Shown here: in pieces, positions 23,455 to 32,490 of the stretch
Position numbering within the stretch: position 1 is the first letter of the stretch
How the letters are laid out: every line of letters starts with the position of its first letter
Assembly (NCBI GenBank): GCA_017893485.1
Contig: JACEHZ010000589.1
Span: 1,862,501 to 1,926,500, forward strand
DNA from: Hemerocallis citrina
Lineage: Eukaryota > Streptophyta > Magnoliopsida > Asparagales > Asphodelaceae
Length of the DNA stretch: 64,000 nucleotides
Direction of reading: 5' to 3'
Position numbers and translations under genes: made by a program
Notes under the pieces: generated by a model
The model's input: only the letters and a program-made list of their open reading frames with translations
Databases searched by the model: none
Told to the model about the DNA's origin: nothing

Positions 23455-24000
23455 TTGAGGCAGAATTTTTTCCTCCAATTTGAGCTCTGGTGGCAAGAGT
23501 GCTCGGGTTGCATTTCCGAATCAGGAGAGGGCTTCGACGGCTTGACATGTGGCAGTCAACGACTGACCGTTGACTCAGTCAACGTTGACCGTTGACTTTT
23601 TGATAAATCTTCCCCTCATTTCGACGTCGGTGACAAGAACGCTCGGATCGAGTTTTCGAACTCTTGAGAGACTTCGGCGGCTTGACACGTGGTGGTCAAC
23701 GGTTGACCGTTGACTCAGCCAGCGTTTGACCGTTGAATTTTTGATAAATTCTTCTCTCATTTCAGGGTCGGTGGCAAGAACGCTCGGCACTTGTGGTCGA
23801 AGTCCAGGAGAGTTTTTTCTCGCATTTGGACGTTGGTGACAAGAGTGCTCAGCACACGTTGCCGAAGTCCAGGAGAGTTTTTTCTCGCATTTGGACGTCG
23901 GTGGCAAGAGTGCTCGGCACACATTGCTCTTTTTCTCGCATTTGGATGTCGGTGGCAAGAGTGCTCGGTACATGCTGCCGAGGGCCAGGGAGACTTCGGC
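23455..24000. repeat. Tandem array with TTGACCGTTGAC and TCGCATTTGGACG words
   Basis: Two to three units of about 150-170 bp (GTGGCAAGAGTGCTCGG, GACCGTTGACTCAG) are followed by shorter units of about 80 bp (TTTTTTCTCGCATTTGGACG). A related unit lies at about 22205-22310. All are inside the LARD-like element. Confidence 0.75.
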
Positions 24001-24179
24001 GTAGTTGTATTGTAACTGATATCCGGTGCTACGGAGGTCGGATTGGGGCGTGTGACCCCTTGTTTCGAAGCTATCTCGAAGATCCACAAGTTCTCTTCAG
24101 AAATGAGTTGGAGATTCATCTTCTTCAAGGTCAAGATAGTCTCGCAACATCTTCGTCTTCACGAAGTTGAGAAGTGCTT

Positions 24180-25140
24180 TGCATGACTCTAGGAGAGGTC
24201 TGTTCTTGGAAGCATGTTTTGGGAGCATCTCTAGACGAGTTAGGCTCCGAACTCTTTCAGAAGAAGGGCGCTCGGGAGGCGAGTTTGAGAAGCAACTCTA
24301 GAGGAGGGTTGAGCTCCTAACTCGATGAGAAGAAGGCCGCTCAGAAGGTGAGCAGGAGGAGCGTAGTAAGGCTCTAGGAGAGAGCTGTTTGGGAGACAAG
24401 TTTGAGGAGCAGCTCTAGGACAGAGTTGAGCTCCGAACTCGTTGAGAAGAAGGCCGCTCGGGAGGCGAGCGGAGCAAAGAGCTTGGCTCTAGGAGAGAGC
24501 CATCTAGGAGATAAGTTTGAGTAGCAACTCTAGGTGAGAGTTGAGCTCCGAGCTCGTTTGGAAGAATGCCACTTGGGAGGTTAGCGTAGAGAAGAACTTC
24601 ACCAGGCTCTAGGAGAGAGCCGTTTGGGAGATGAGTTTGAGGAGCAACTCTAGGGGAGTAGTTGAGCTCCGAACTTGATGAGAAGAAGGCTGCTCGGGAG
24701 GTGAGCGGAGCGAAGAGCTTGGCTCTAGGAGAGAGCCGTTTGGGAGACAAGTTTGAGGAGAAAATCTAGGGGAGAGTTGTGCTCCGAACTCATTGAGAAG
24801 AGGTCCATTCTGGAGGCGAGCGGAGCAAAGAGCTTGGCTCTAGGAGAGAGCTGTTTGGGAGATAAGTTTGAGGAGCACTCTAGGAGAGAGTTTTAGCTTT
24901 GAACTCGTTAAGAAGAGGTCCACTCGGAAGGCGAGCAGAGCGAAGAGCTTGGCTCTAGGAGAGAGCCGTTTGGGAGACAAGTTTGGGGAGCACTCTAGGA
25001 GAGAGTTTTAGCTCTGAACTCGTTAAGAAGAGGTCCGCTCGGGAGGCGAGCAGAGCGAAGAGCTTCACCAAGCACTAGGAGAGAGCCATTTGGGAGACAA
25101 GTTTGAGGAGCAACTCTAGGGGAGAGTTGAGCTCCGAACT
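24180..25140. repeat. Tandem array, about 115-bp unit, seven to eight copies
   Basis: Units contain GGCTCTAGGAGAGAGCC, TTTGGGAGACAAGTTTGAGG, GAGTTGAGCTCCGAACTCG and GGCCGCTCGGGAGGCGAGC. They recur at about 24378, 24485, 24606, 24720, 24836, 24952 and 25070. The array lies within the LARD-like element. Confidence 0.85.
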
Positions 25141-25146
25141 TGTTGT

Positions 25147-25376
25147 TTAAAAGAGTTTCAATAGTTGTGGGAGCAATTTCGAATGGTAAGGTACTTTGTA
25201 CTCACTCGTTCGCAAGTAGCTAAAGCGGCATCGAATCAAGTGTTGGACTCCGAACTTGTTGTTAAGAGAGTTAATGAGTTGTATGAGCAATTCCGAATGG
25301 TGAGCTGTCTCGTACTTTCTTGTTTGCAAGCGGCTAAAGCAACGTCAAACCGAGTGTTAGACTCCAAACTCGTCTT
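25147..25376. repeat. Two-unit tandem repeat, about 115 bp
   Basis: Two diverged copies contain GAGCAATTTCGAATGGT / GAGCAATTCCGAATGGT and CAAGTAGCTAAAGCGGC / CAAGCGGCTAAAGCAAC, continuing the array to the left. Confidence 0.7.
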
Positions 25377-26226
25377 TTGAACTTAGTATGTTGTGAGAGC
25401 AACCCTGTAGGACAAGCTGGACTCCGAACTTACCATTTAACGGGTCGTAGATGTGACCCAGAGAGATAATGAGGCAAATGCAATAATTTTTAATAGAAAA
25501 TTGCTAAGTTTTATTGAAACAAAATAAGTGGCTGCTTCAATAGGGCGAGCCATTATAACATGCTTTTGGCCGTGTTACAAGCAACCTTATTGAAAACTGA
25601 ACCTACTTTACGATAGGGTAAAGGCCTTATGACTGGTGCCCCTCCAGCTTGGCGATCTCTATGTGTGGCTCAGCTTATTGAAGTATGACTTCTCCGCCGC
25701 CGACGTGGAGGGGACTCTCTTCGCCTCCTCGGGGGAAGGGATCTTCTGGTCCTCGATTTGTGGGGGGTCTGGACTCTCCAGACCCCTGGGTGTTCAGGTT
25801 GATGGACTACCTCAAGGACATCGTCATCCATTCAAGCGAGTTCGGAGGTCGACCCCCTGTTGGCGGTTGACAATCACTTGATGGAGATCCTGCTTGGGAG
25901 GGCTTTGAGAAGCCATAGAGTCAACTGAAGGATTGTGGACTGCGACATGGTCATGAAGAGGATGTTGCTTTGGACTAATCCGATGAGAGCCCCCCTGGGC
26001 AGCCCCCTGAAACCCTGGAGGGGCCTGCTAAGGAGGAGACTGTTGAAGAAGAACATCTTGAACTGGAGGAGGAAGAGGAGGAAGAGGAGTGACTCTTCGG
26101 TTTGAAACCGTTGCCTTCCCCTTCTCTTTCAGATGCATAGTTTGAAACTACTTCCGTTGATGAAGTAAGGTTGCATTGCTTTTTCTGTTTCTCACAGACG
26201 CGCCAATCTGTTGCTCCTAAAGTTGG

Positions 26227-27308
26227 TGTGAAAGCAAACAGATGAATTTGTGAATTCTTGGAGAAACAATAAAGCAAACCTGTTGACCTTCACCAACGTG
26301 TTAACTAGTTTCTCGCTGCTGCCGCGAACCTGCACAAAGTTCGATACACCAGAATGGATCCCGACGACGAACCCTCCGACGCTCTTGTCAGTAATCAGAA
26401 ATATTAAGAAAGAGCTTTAGGTAGAAAAAGAATGATTACCTTGTTATGGTGGGGGAAGAGGGGTATTTATAGTCGTCTTAGGGACCCGTTTCGAGATAAG
26501 GATAAATCTCTACTTCCCGGTGTTGATGGATAAGCTGGGGAGTTTAAACTCGTTTCATGATAAGAAGTGGTTAAAACCTAGGAAGCATGGATACTTCAAA
26601 ATGGTCGACGTACCCGTGTCGGGTGCGTATCGGGTGCCGATACTCCTTGGGTACTCTCGGGTGCGTACCCAAGGAGCACCCAATTTTTTATATGCATTTT
26701 TCACAACTTTTAGACACAATTATATTTAGATAAATGCATGGAATCTAGAGTAATTGCAAAAGTTTGTTGTTTACAAATATGGTCAAACACAAAACAATAC
26801 TACCCAAAGATTTGATAGTTAGATTAGCATTTCTTTTCTCTAAAATGCTCATAATTATAATGTATTCCTATAGTTCTATAAAATGGTTTAAATGTTTGAA
26901 TTTTTAACAAGAATAATATTTTTGGTTCTATAAATATAATATAAATTATTTTATATTTAACGTACCCACAACGCACCCATATCCTACTTTTTTTGTAAAA
27001 TCACATATCCCCTTACCCGAGTCATGTCGTACCCGTACCCCGTACCCGTATCCGTGCTACATAGGTTAAAACCGTCTCTTAGGGATAATCACGAATTTGA
27101 ATTACTCTTTATCCATTCTGAATTGGTCTGTAACGGGTTGGTACCCATACCCAGTAGGACAGATCCGTTTATGGGTTATTGGGCTTTGAAGAAAGACTCA
27201 GTTCTCATTTCAGACCCATTTGGTGAAATTACCGTTTTACCCCTGAGAGCTTTAAGATTCATGCCCAATTTGAATGGTCCCGATTTAATCCTATTTTTAG
27301 CCAGATCA
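26227..27308 (-). mobile_element. Right (5') LTR of the intronic element
   Basis: Starts TGTGAAAGCAAACAGATG and ends CCAGATCA. It is about 587 bp after removing the MITE 26579-27063 and its duplicated target. Confidence 0.8.
26579..27063. mobile_element. MITE in the right LTR, 9-10 bp target duplication
   Basis: The LTR word GGTTAAAACC, single in the left LTR (as GGTTAAAACT), appears on both sides of the insert (26569-26578, 27064-27073). The ends TAGGAAGCATGGATAC and GTATCCGTGCTACATA are imperfect inverted repeats. The interior near each end is rich in GGGTACCC-like words. The duplication length suggests a Mutator-type origin. Confidence 0.7.
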
Positions 27309-27376
27309 ATACCTTAGGCAGTCACTCTGTTTGCCATTCATCCATGACTTCTAGCATGTCTTTATCAGTGTTCACT

Positions 27377-27379
<3 letters not shown>

Positions 27380-27457
<78 letters not shown>
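27380..27457. repeat. (TA)n microsatellite
   Basis: About 39 uninterrupted TA dinucleotides, adjoining the truncated MITE relative to the right. Confidence 0.95.
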
Positions 27458-27461
<4 letters not shown>

Positions 27462-27711
27462 AATAAAAAATAAAAAAATCAAAATCGGATGGAACTTCTT
27501 CATCCGTCCGACCATATTAAAAAAAAAATTAATTAGACGGATGATCATCATCCGTCTTTTATATTTAGCAATTGCTAAAGCGGATTGCTAAGTTTAGACA
27601 CGTTCATCGTTCACTTCGTTGGCTAAATTTGCATTTTTAGCAAACGACAGTGGTGCTTCGTTTCTTGAAAATGGATTTTTTGCATATTTAGAAAATCGAC
27701 AGTGGATGCTC
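27458..27711. mobile_element. Truncated relative of the 14948 MITE
   Basis: The right end reads GACAGTGGATGCTC followed by TAA, as in the MITE at 14948-15626, and the subterminal TTTAGCAAACGACAGTGG also corresponds. The left terminus is missing at the TA repeat. Internal palindromes are GGATGGAACTTCTTCATCC and GACGGATGATCATCATCCGT. Confidence 0.65.
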
Positions 27712-28006
27712 TAAAGAGTGAGAAGGTTATAACAGGGTTGCACTGTTACTCGCCGTAAGCGATAGTGAGGCTGATGTGGCACTGTTTTTCACAACTAGAC
27801 TACCTATGCATATTCCAACACATTCTCTTGTTGAAATACTGTCATGTCCATCATGTCGATGATCCTTAGTAATTAGTATAAAACTAATCAGTCAACCTTT
27901 AAAGTTAGATAAACATGCATTTTTGAGTTATTTAACAGAGATTTAGTTTGCTAACCATCTTGCTTGACCTGAAGTGCATACTTAAACCTGTGCATGTTTG
28001 TTGCAG

Positions 28007-28291
28007 GAGGAGAAGCTTCTGGGAAGCCTCGGCGGGTTGTACTTTTAGTAAATGCACTTTTAGTCATAGGTTCTAATCATAGGTTATTCAATAGACTTTC
28101 GAACAAATACAAATGCACTTGTAGTAAATATTTATTTAATTTATATTATCTACATATAGATGAGTCCTACATGAGAAGCAGTAATCATACAAAACAGAGA
28201 AAAATTAGGTATACCTTCAGCTCCTACCAAGTCAAGAACAAAGCCGGGACAGTCTCTACCTGAACCTACATCTGCACTTGAGAAAGTTCAG
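28007..28291 (+). pseudogene. SNAP33-like: SNAP33-like linker exon, damaged
   Basis: Acceptor TTGCAG and donor CAG|GTAGAT are intact. The start EEKLLGSLGG and the end SLPEPTSALEKVQ match the family, but the middle lacks the expected Trp/Lys-rich linker. A TAG follows LYF. The downstream frame (ESYMRSSNHTKQR, then EKLG) needs a shift at a GA repeat near 28196. The near-repeat AAATGCACTTTTAGT / AAATGCACTTGTAGT at 28050 and 28111 suggests a 61-bp duplication or insertion. Confidence 0.7.
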
Positions 28292-28398
28292 GTAGATTTG
28301 ATTTTTATACAATTACACATATTGACTAGTGATTCATTCTAATACAACTAGTTGTTAAAGCTTATTTGGTCATTTTGTTGTTTTGTTGATTGTCATAG

Positions 28399-28496
28399 GT
28401 AGAGAAGGCTAAGCAGGATGATGCACTGAATGATCTGAGCAGCCTGTTGGGCGACCTGAAGAATATGGCTGTTGACATGGGCTCTGAGTTTGAGAG
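28399..28496 (+). CDS. SNAP33-like: SNAP33-like exon: first half of Qc-SNARE helix
   Basis: Reads VEKAKQDDALNDLSSLLGDL, then KNMAVDMGSEFE, closely matching SNAP33 proteins. Acceptor CATAG, donor GAGAG|GTTAGT. It ends two bases into an Arg codon completed by any of the three downstream terminal exons. Confidence 0.85.
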
Positions 28497-28904
28497 GTTA
28501 GTTTATAGCCTTGTATGCATGCATAACGCTGCTATGAATTAGGTTTAATATACTTTACCCTGTTACATAAAATCTATGTTTTTCTTGTCATATGGATGGT
28601 TCATTTCTGATTTTATAGACTTGTCCTTAAAAAAAAATTATCTGCAGAAATGAAAGAACAAGACTTTTAAGCTTTATATGTTTGTATATACCAAAAATTT
28701 TAAACCTAGCAATAGCTTTTTGCGAAACCATCCATTTTGGCTTGGGAAAAAGAACAATAGGACGGCAATTGGCATCACTTATTTCTCTTGGACAGTTAAA
28801 TATTCTTTTTGTGATCATAAGATTCAGAACATATCTGGCCAGTTACGTATTACTTTCGTTTCAAATCCCTTGTGATCATAACATCCATTTTGGTTAATTT
28901 GCAG
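28497..28904 (+). other. Intron of the SNAP33-like gene
   Basis: From GTTAGT to TTTGCAG, T-rich, with no other feature. Confidence 0.7.
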
Positions 28905-29007
28905 GCAGAATAAGGCTCTTGATCATTTTGATGGAGATGTAGAAGAGCTGAATTATAGAGTTAGAGGAGCGAACCTTCGTGGGCAACACTTGCTTGGAAG
29001 AAAATGA
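28905..29007 (+). CDS. SNAP33-like: SNAP33-like terminal exon, copy 1
   Basis: Acceptor TTTGCAG. It encodes QNKALDHFDGDVEELNYRV through HLLGRK and a TGA stop. QNKAL contains the expected Qc zero-layer glutamine, and the rest is the C-terminal half of the helix. This is the first of three tandem copies. Confidence 0.85.
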
Positions 29008-29163
29008 AGCTTGGTCTATGCTTGGGAGAAAATAATATGCTTGGTCCATGTCAAAATGAAAGACTTTTTTTTTTGTTTTTGGCAACATATCTGACAATTA
29101 CTTTAGTCATGTCTGCTTAGATTCTACCTTGTGATCATAACATCCATTTCGGTTAGTTTGCAG

Positions 29164-29260
29164 GCAGAATAAGGCTCTTCATCATTTTGATGGAGATGTA
29201 GAAGAGCTGAATTATAGAGTTAGAGGAGCGAACCTTCGCGGGCAACGCTTGCTTGGATGA
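29164..29260 (+). pseudogene. SNAP33-like: SNAP33-like terminal exon, copy 2
   Basis: Exactly 259 bp after copy 1, with its own acceptor TTTGCAG. It differs by QNKALHHF (His for Asp), by QRLLG and by a TGA replacing the AGA codon, which removes the last two residues. It could act as an alternative terminal exon. Confidence 0.75.
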
Positions 29261-29422
29261 AAATAAAGCTTGGTTTATGCTAGGGAGAAAATAATATGCT
29301 TAGTCCATGTCAAAATGAAAGAGACTTTTTTTTGTTCTTGGCAACATATCTGACCATTACTTTAGTCATGTCTGCTTAGATTTTACCTTGTGATCATAAC
29401 ATCCATTTCGGTTAATTTGCAG

Positions 29423-29525
29423 GCAGAATAAGGCTCTTGATCATTTTGATGGAGATGCAGAAGAGCTGAATTATAGAGTTAGAGGAGCGAACCTTCGCGG
29501 GCAATGCTTGCTTGGAAGAAAATAA
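29423..29525 (+). CDS. SNAP33-like: SNAP33-like terminal exon, copy 3
   Basis: Another 259 bp on, again with TTTGCAG. Full-length frame with a TAA stop; changes are GDAEEL (Ala for Val) and QCLLGRK (Cys for His). The reading frame and zero-layer Gln are kept. Confidence 0.75.
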
Positions 29526-29650
29526 AGCTTGGTCTGTGCTTGGGAGAAAATAATATGCTTGGTCCATGTCAAAATGAAAGAGAATTTTTTTTTTGGTTCT
29601 TGGCAACATATCTGGCCATTACTTTTGTCATATCTGCTTAGATTCTACCT

Positions 29651-29800
29651 TGTTACATTACAGCATACACATGCTGTATTTCCATTTGATACTCTATTTA
29701 CCCCAATAGGATGCATTTTGCTGTATTCACAGATTATCAAATATATCTGCCTACAAATACTACCTTCGTGTTAAATAAAATTTTTCTTCAATAAGTAGTT
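29651..29800 (+). terminator. 3'UTR and poly(A) region of the SNAP33-like gene
   Basis: AATAAA occurs at about 29774-29779 (TTAAATAAAATTTT) in T-rich 3' sequence, just before the LINE insertion. The actual cleavage site is not visible. Confidence 0.4.
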
Positions 29801-29814
29801 GTGAGGTGTTTATT

Positions 29815-30035
29815 ATTATTTTTTTTAAAGGAAAGCTGGAGTATGGCCATCCTATTTCATTAATAAGAGGTTAATAAAACAGTCTTAGAGTACTGAGCCA
29901 AGTACAAGACCCTACAACATAATTAAAGTACACAACTTCGCCCCGAGCATAGGTGGTGAGATAATAGAAACGAAAGGGCAAAACATACAAGCATCTAAAC
30001 AAAATATATTATATTCCCCAACAACTCGTGGGGTG
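29815..30035 (-). mobile_element. 5'-truncated LINE (or SINE) tail, 14-bp target duplication
   Basis: The repeat GTGAGGTGTTTATT flanks the insert (29801-29814, 30036-30049). In minus sense the insert ends in TTAATGAAATAGGATGGCC, TTTCCTT and an A-rich tail, a typical LINE 3' end. A similar TTAATGAAAC...GGTGGCC word lies at 63621-63640. Only about 220 bp were inserted. Confidence 0.8.
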
Positions 30036-30049
30036 GTGAGGTGTTTATT

Positions 30050-30564
30050 GCTCACAAGGTTTTGTCTTCATGCTTTACACGAGTTGCAAATTTTGAGACT
30101 GAGCTTGACATGTGGACTGGATAATTTGAGTTGCAAATTTTCCTTCTCCCATATCTTGCTGTCGGAAGCTACTTCTGCATTTCAAAGTCTAATATCATGC
30201 TATCAGGTTTAATAAGACCTAGTATCCGCTAGGGTTCACTTAGATATGCTGAATGACATCTTTAATTAATGGGTGTTGCATAGTTGTTAATTACTATTGC
30301 TACAAAACTTGACTCGCAGCCATCAGAATCAGTCTCATATGGACCAAATTCAGTTTCTGATGGTTTGACTGTGGATAAGATTAGATGATATGGCAAAAAA
30401 TAATTTTAAGAACCGATGCTAATCTAATCTAACGAATTAATATTTGTCCAAAAACAATTTCCTATTTATCCCTATGAAATCACCTAATTATATACTTATC
30501 ACCTGAATTTTTTGGGATCATATGTATAGGACTTGAAAATAAATAAATAAATAAATAAATATAT
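30050..30564. other. No recognised feature
   Basis: Intergenic DNA downstream of the SNAP33-like gene, ending in a short AAAT repeat at the MULE edge. I see no ORF or repeat. Confidence 0.6.
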
Positions 30565-31505
30565 GGCAAATGCTCCAATGAAAACGGGTGTGTTTTCAAC
30601 GGGTTGGATAACGCACCCGTGAGCCGTTGGATCGCTCAGATCTTGCAAGATCTTGATCAACGGCTCAGATCGAAACTCACTTAAGCCTCCCACTAGCAGG
30701 TCTAAAAGTGGAGGGGCAATTTCGGAACTTCATACCAAAAAACGTTTCAGACTTAGCGTTTTTTTGGCGTAGAGTTTTTGTTTTTTGGAAAAACTTATAC
30801 TTAGGCCGTTATTGGGAACAACGACCTAGGTTATTTGAAGTTTTTTTTGAAGAAAATTATACCTAGGCCGTTGTTGGGAACAACGGCCTAGGTTGATTTT
30901 TTTTTAATTTTTAAAACAACCTAGGTCATTGTTCCCAACAACGGCCTAAGTATGTACATACTCAGATTTGTACATACTCAGATCTGAGCCATCTCCCTCA
31001 CAACTCTTCGACAACTCTCTCTCTCTCTCTATCTGGAGCTCCCGAAACCCAATCCCCAAACCATAGCTCTACTCCTACCTCTTCTCTTTCGATCTGAAAC
31101 TCTTCTCGATCTCCCCCTCTTCTCAATCTATCTCTATCTATCTCTCCCTCTCCCGAATACCCCAAACCCTAATCCTATCCGAAATCTCCCCAACTCACCC
31201 GAACCCTAGCACAAATTCTACGACACCATAGACTCTACAACTTGTTCGTCTACAGCAGCGGCTGCTCACATCTTCGACAGCTCTCTCTCTCTCTCTTTGG
31301 ACTAGGTAGTCCGTTTTTCACAATTTAGTATAATGAACTATATTAATTTATTGAATTTTTTTCAGTTTTTAAGTTTGATTTTTTGTACTATGCATAATAG
31401 TCTTCAATTTAGAGAGTGTACAATTTTTGTATCATGTGTGTTGTATATACTTTGTGGACATTTTTGTAAATGTAGTGTTAATTGTAGTTGTAGAATATAG
31501 GAAAA

Positions 31506-32380
31506 GCAAACAAACGAGATCCATAAATTCCAAAATTTGACGACTTGGTCGGGCTCACCATGCAGAAGGCAACACAATTTATAGCGGTGATTTCCGTCTC
31601 ACGGTTTGCAAGATACGTCCGTTTATCACTTTTATTCAATAAAATGGATATAAAGAGATACACAGTCGTATATTACAAACCGAGAGTCGAAACTCACATC
31701 TGCAAGCTGCGTTGGCTTGTGTTTGGTGTGCCAGACGTAACGGCCAAATTTTGAAATTTTTGCATCTCGTTTGTGTTGTATTGTCGCGTATATGAAAGAA
31801 CTTCTATATACCTTGGAATTTTTTAATACGAGCTCACTAGAAAACTGCTCAAACGAATTCCAAAAAATATGAAACTATGGGAGTAGGTCGGGCTAACCAT
31901 TCACAACCCAACGCAACTTATAGTTGCGAGTTCCGATCCACGGTTTGCGAGATACGTCAATGTATCAGTTTCCGCTCTTTTTCAAGATTGAAAGCGATAC
32001 ACGTCCGTATCTTTCAAACCGTCGGTCGGAACTCGCTTTTACAAGTTGCGTTGTCTTGTGCGCGAAGAGCCCGACCCAATTGTAAAGTATAATTTTTTTT
32101 TACCATTGTTTTTGTGGTTTTCTCATGAATTTTTTTAATGTATTTAACAAATTTACAATAGAGAAATGGCTCAAAAAGTTACGAAATTTTGTGGGTAGGC
32201 CGTTTACGCCACTCACAAGCCAAAGCAATGTGTGGTTGGGAGTTCTCGCCCCCGGTTAGATATACACGTCCGTGGATCGCATTTCTCTATTTTATCAAGA
32301 GTGAAAGCCATACACGGACGATTCTTGAAGACCGTTAGTCCAAACTGTGCAGCATTTTAGTCCATTTGCAAAGTTTGATA
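31506..32380. repeat. Left array of three long imperfect hairpins
   Basis: Units at about 31506-31772, 31835-32100 and 32160-32380. Each has arms of about 90-120 nt with the order CGGGCT, CCAACGCAACTT, GCGAGTTCCGA, CACGGTTTGCGAGATACG, then a short loop and the complement. The units are related to each other and to those at 35640-36545. Confidence 0.75.
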
Positions 32381-32490
32381 TTTTTTGAATGTTGTTTTTG
32401 CGGTTGTATCATGTATTTTGTTTCGTATCTATATATATGCTTTTTTTTTTGAACAATTTGTTTTATATATGCAATCTTTCGTACAAAAAA

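Larger units (their letters stand above)
21168..27308 (-). mobile_element. LTR retroelement without coding domains (LARD-like) in the SNAP33-like intron
   Basis: Direct LTR copies lie at 21168-21732 and 26227-27308 (the right one enlarged by a MITE). The minus strand near 26194-26210 reads GATTGGCGCGTCTGT, close to the TTGGCGCCGTCTGTGGG primer site of Tat-type Ty3 elements, so the right LTR is the 5' LTR. A short purine run (AAGTGGGGAGTTCG, minus strand) precedes the left LTR. The interior has no protease, RT or integrase block. It is dominated by GC-rich low-complexity frames (22350-23550) and tandem arrays. No convincing 5-bp target duplication was found. Confidence 0.7.
20607..29007 (+). 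pseudogene. SNAP33-like: SNAP25/SNAP33-type Qbc-SNARE gene, disrupted
   Basis: Homologue of plant SNAP33/SNAP25 adaptor SNAREs, peripheral membrane proteins that give the Qb and Qc helices to plasma-membrane or cell-plate fusion complexes with a syntaxin and a VAMP. Exons by splice signals and homology: 20607-21038 (N-terminus with NPFDSD and the Qb helix), 28007-28291 (linker, damaged), 28399-28496 (first half of Qc) and 28905-29007 (second half of Qc, stop TGA). Phases match across all junctions. The linker exon reads EEKLLGSLGGLYF and then TAG, and later resumes in another frame with GIPSAPTKSRT. The intron 21039-28006 holds a 6.1 kb LTR element. If spliced normally the product would stop after about 157 residues and lack Qc. 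A truncated expressed form cannot be excluded. Confidence 0.8.
28869..29650 (+). repeat. Three-copy 259-bp tandem repeat spanning the last exon
   Basis: Units start at 28869, 29128 and 29387 with the word CTTGTGATCATAACATCC. Each contains the intron end, the whole terminal exon and about 120 bp of 3' sequence including TGGCAACATATCTG. Copies differ by a few substitutions and small T-run indels. Confidence 0.95.

Noticed and set aside
22352..23548. 398-residue open frame on the minus strand
   Set aside because: Ser/Pro/Arg-rich, built from GC-rich repeats with other open frames overlapping it; no domain, and it lies inside a non-coding LTR element. An effect of composition.
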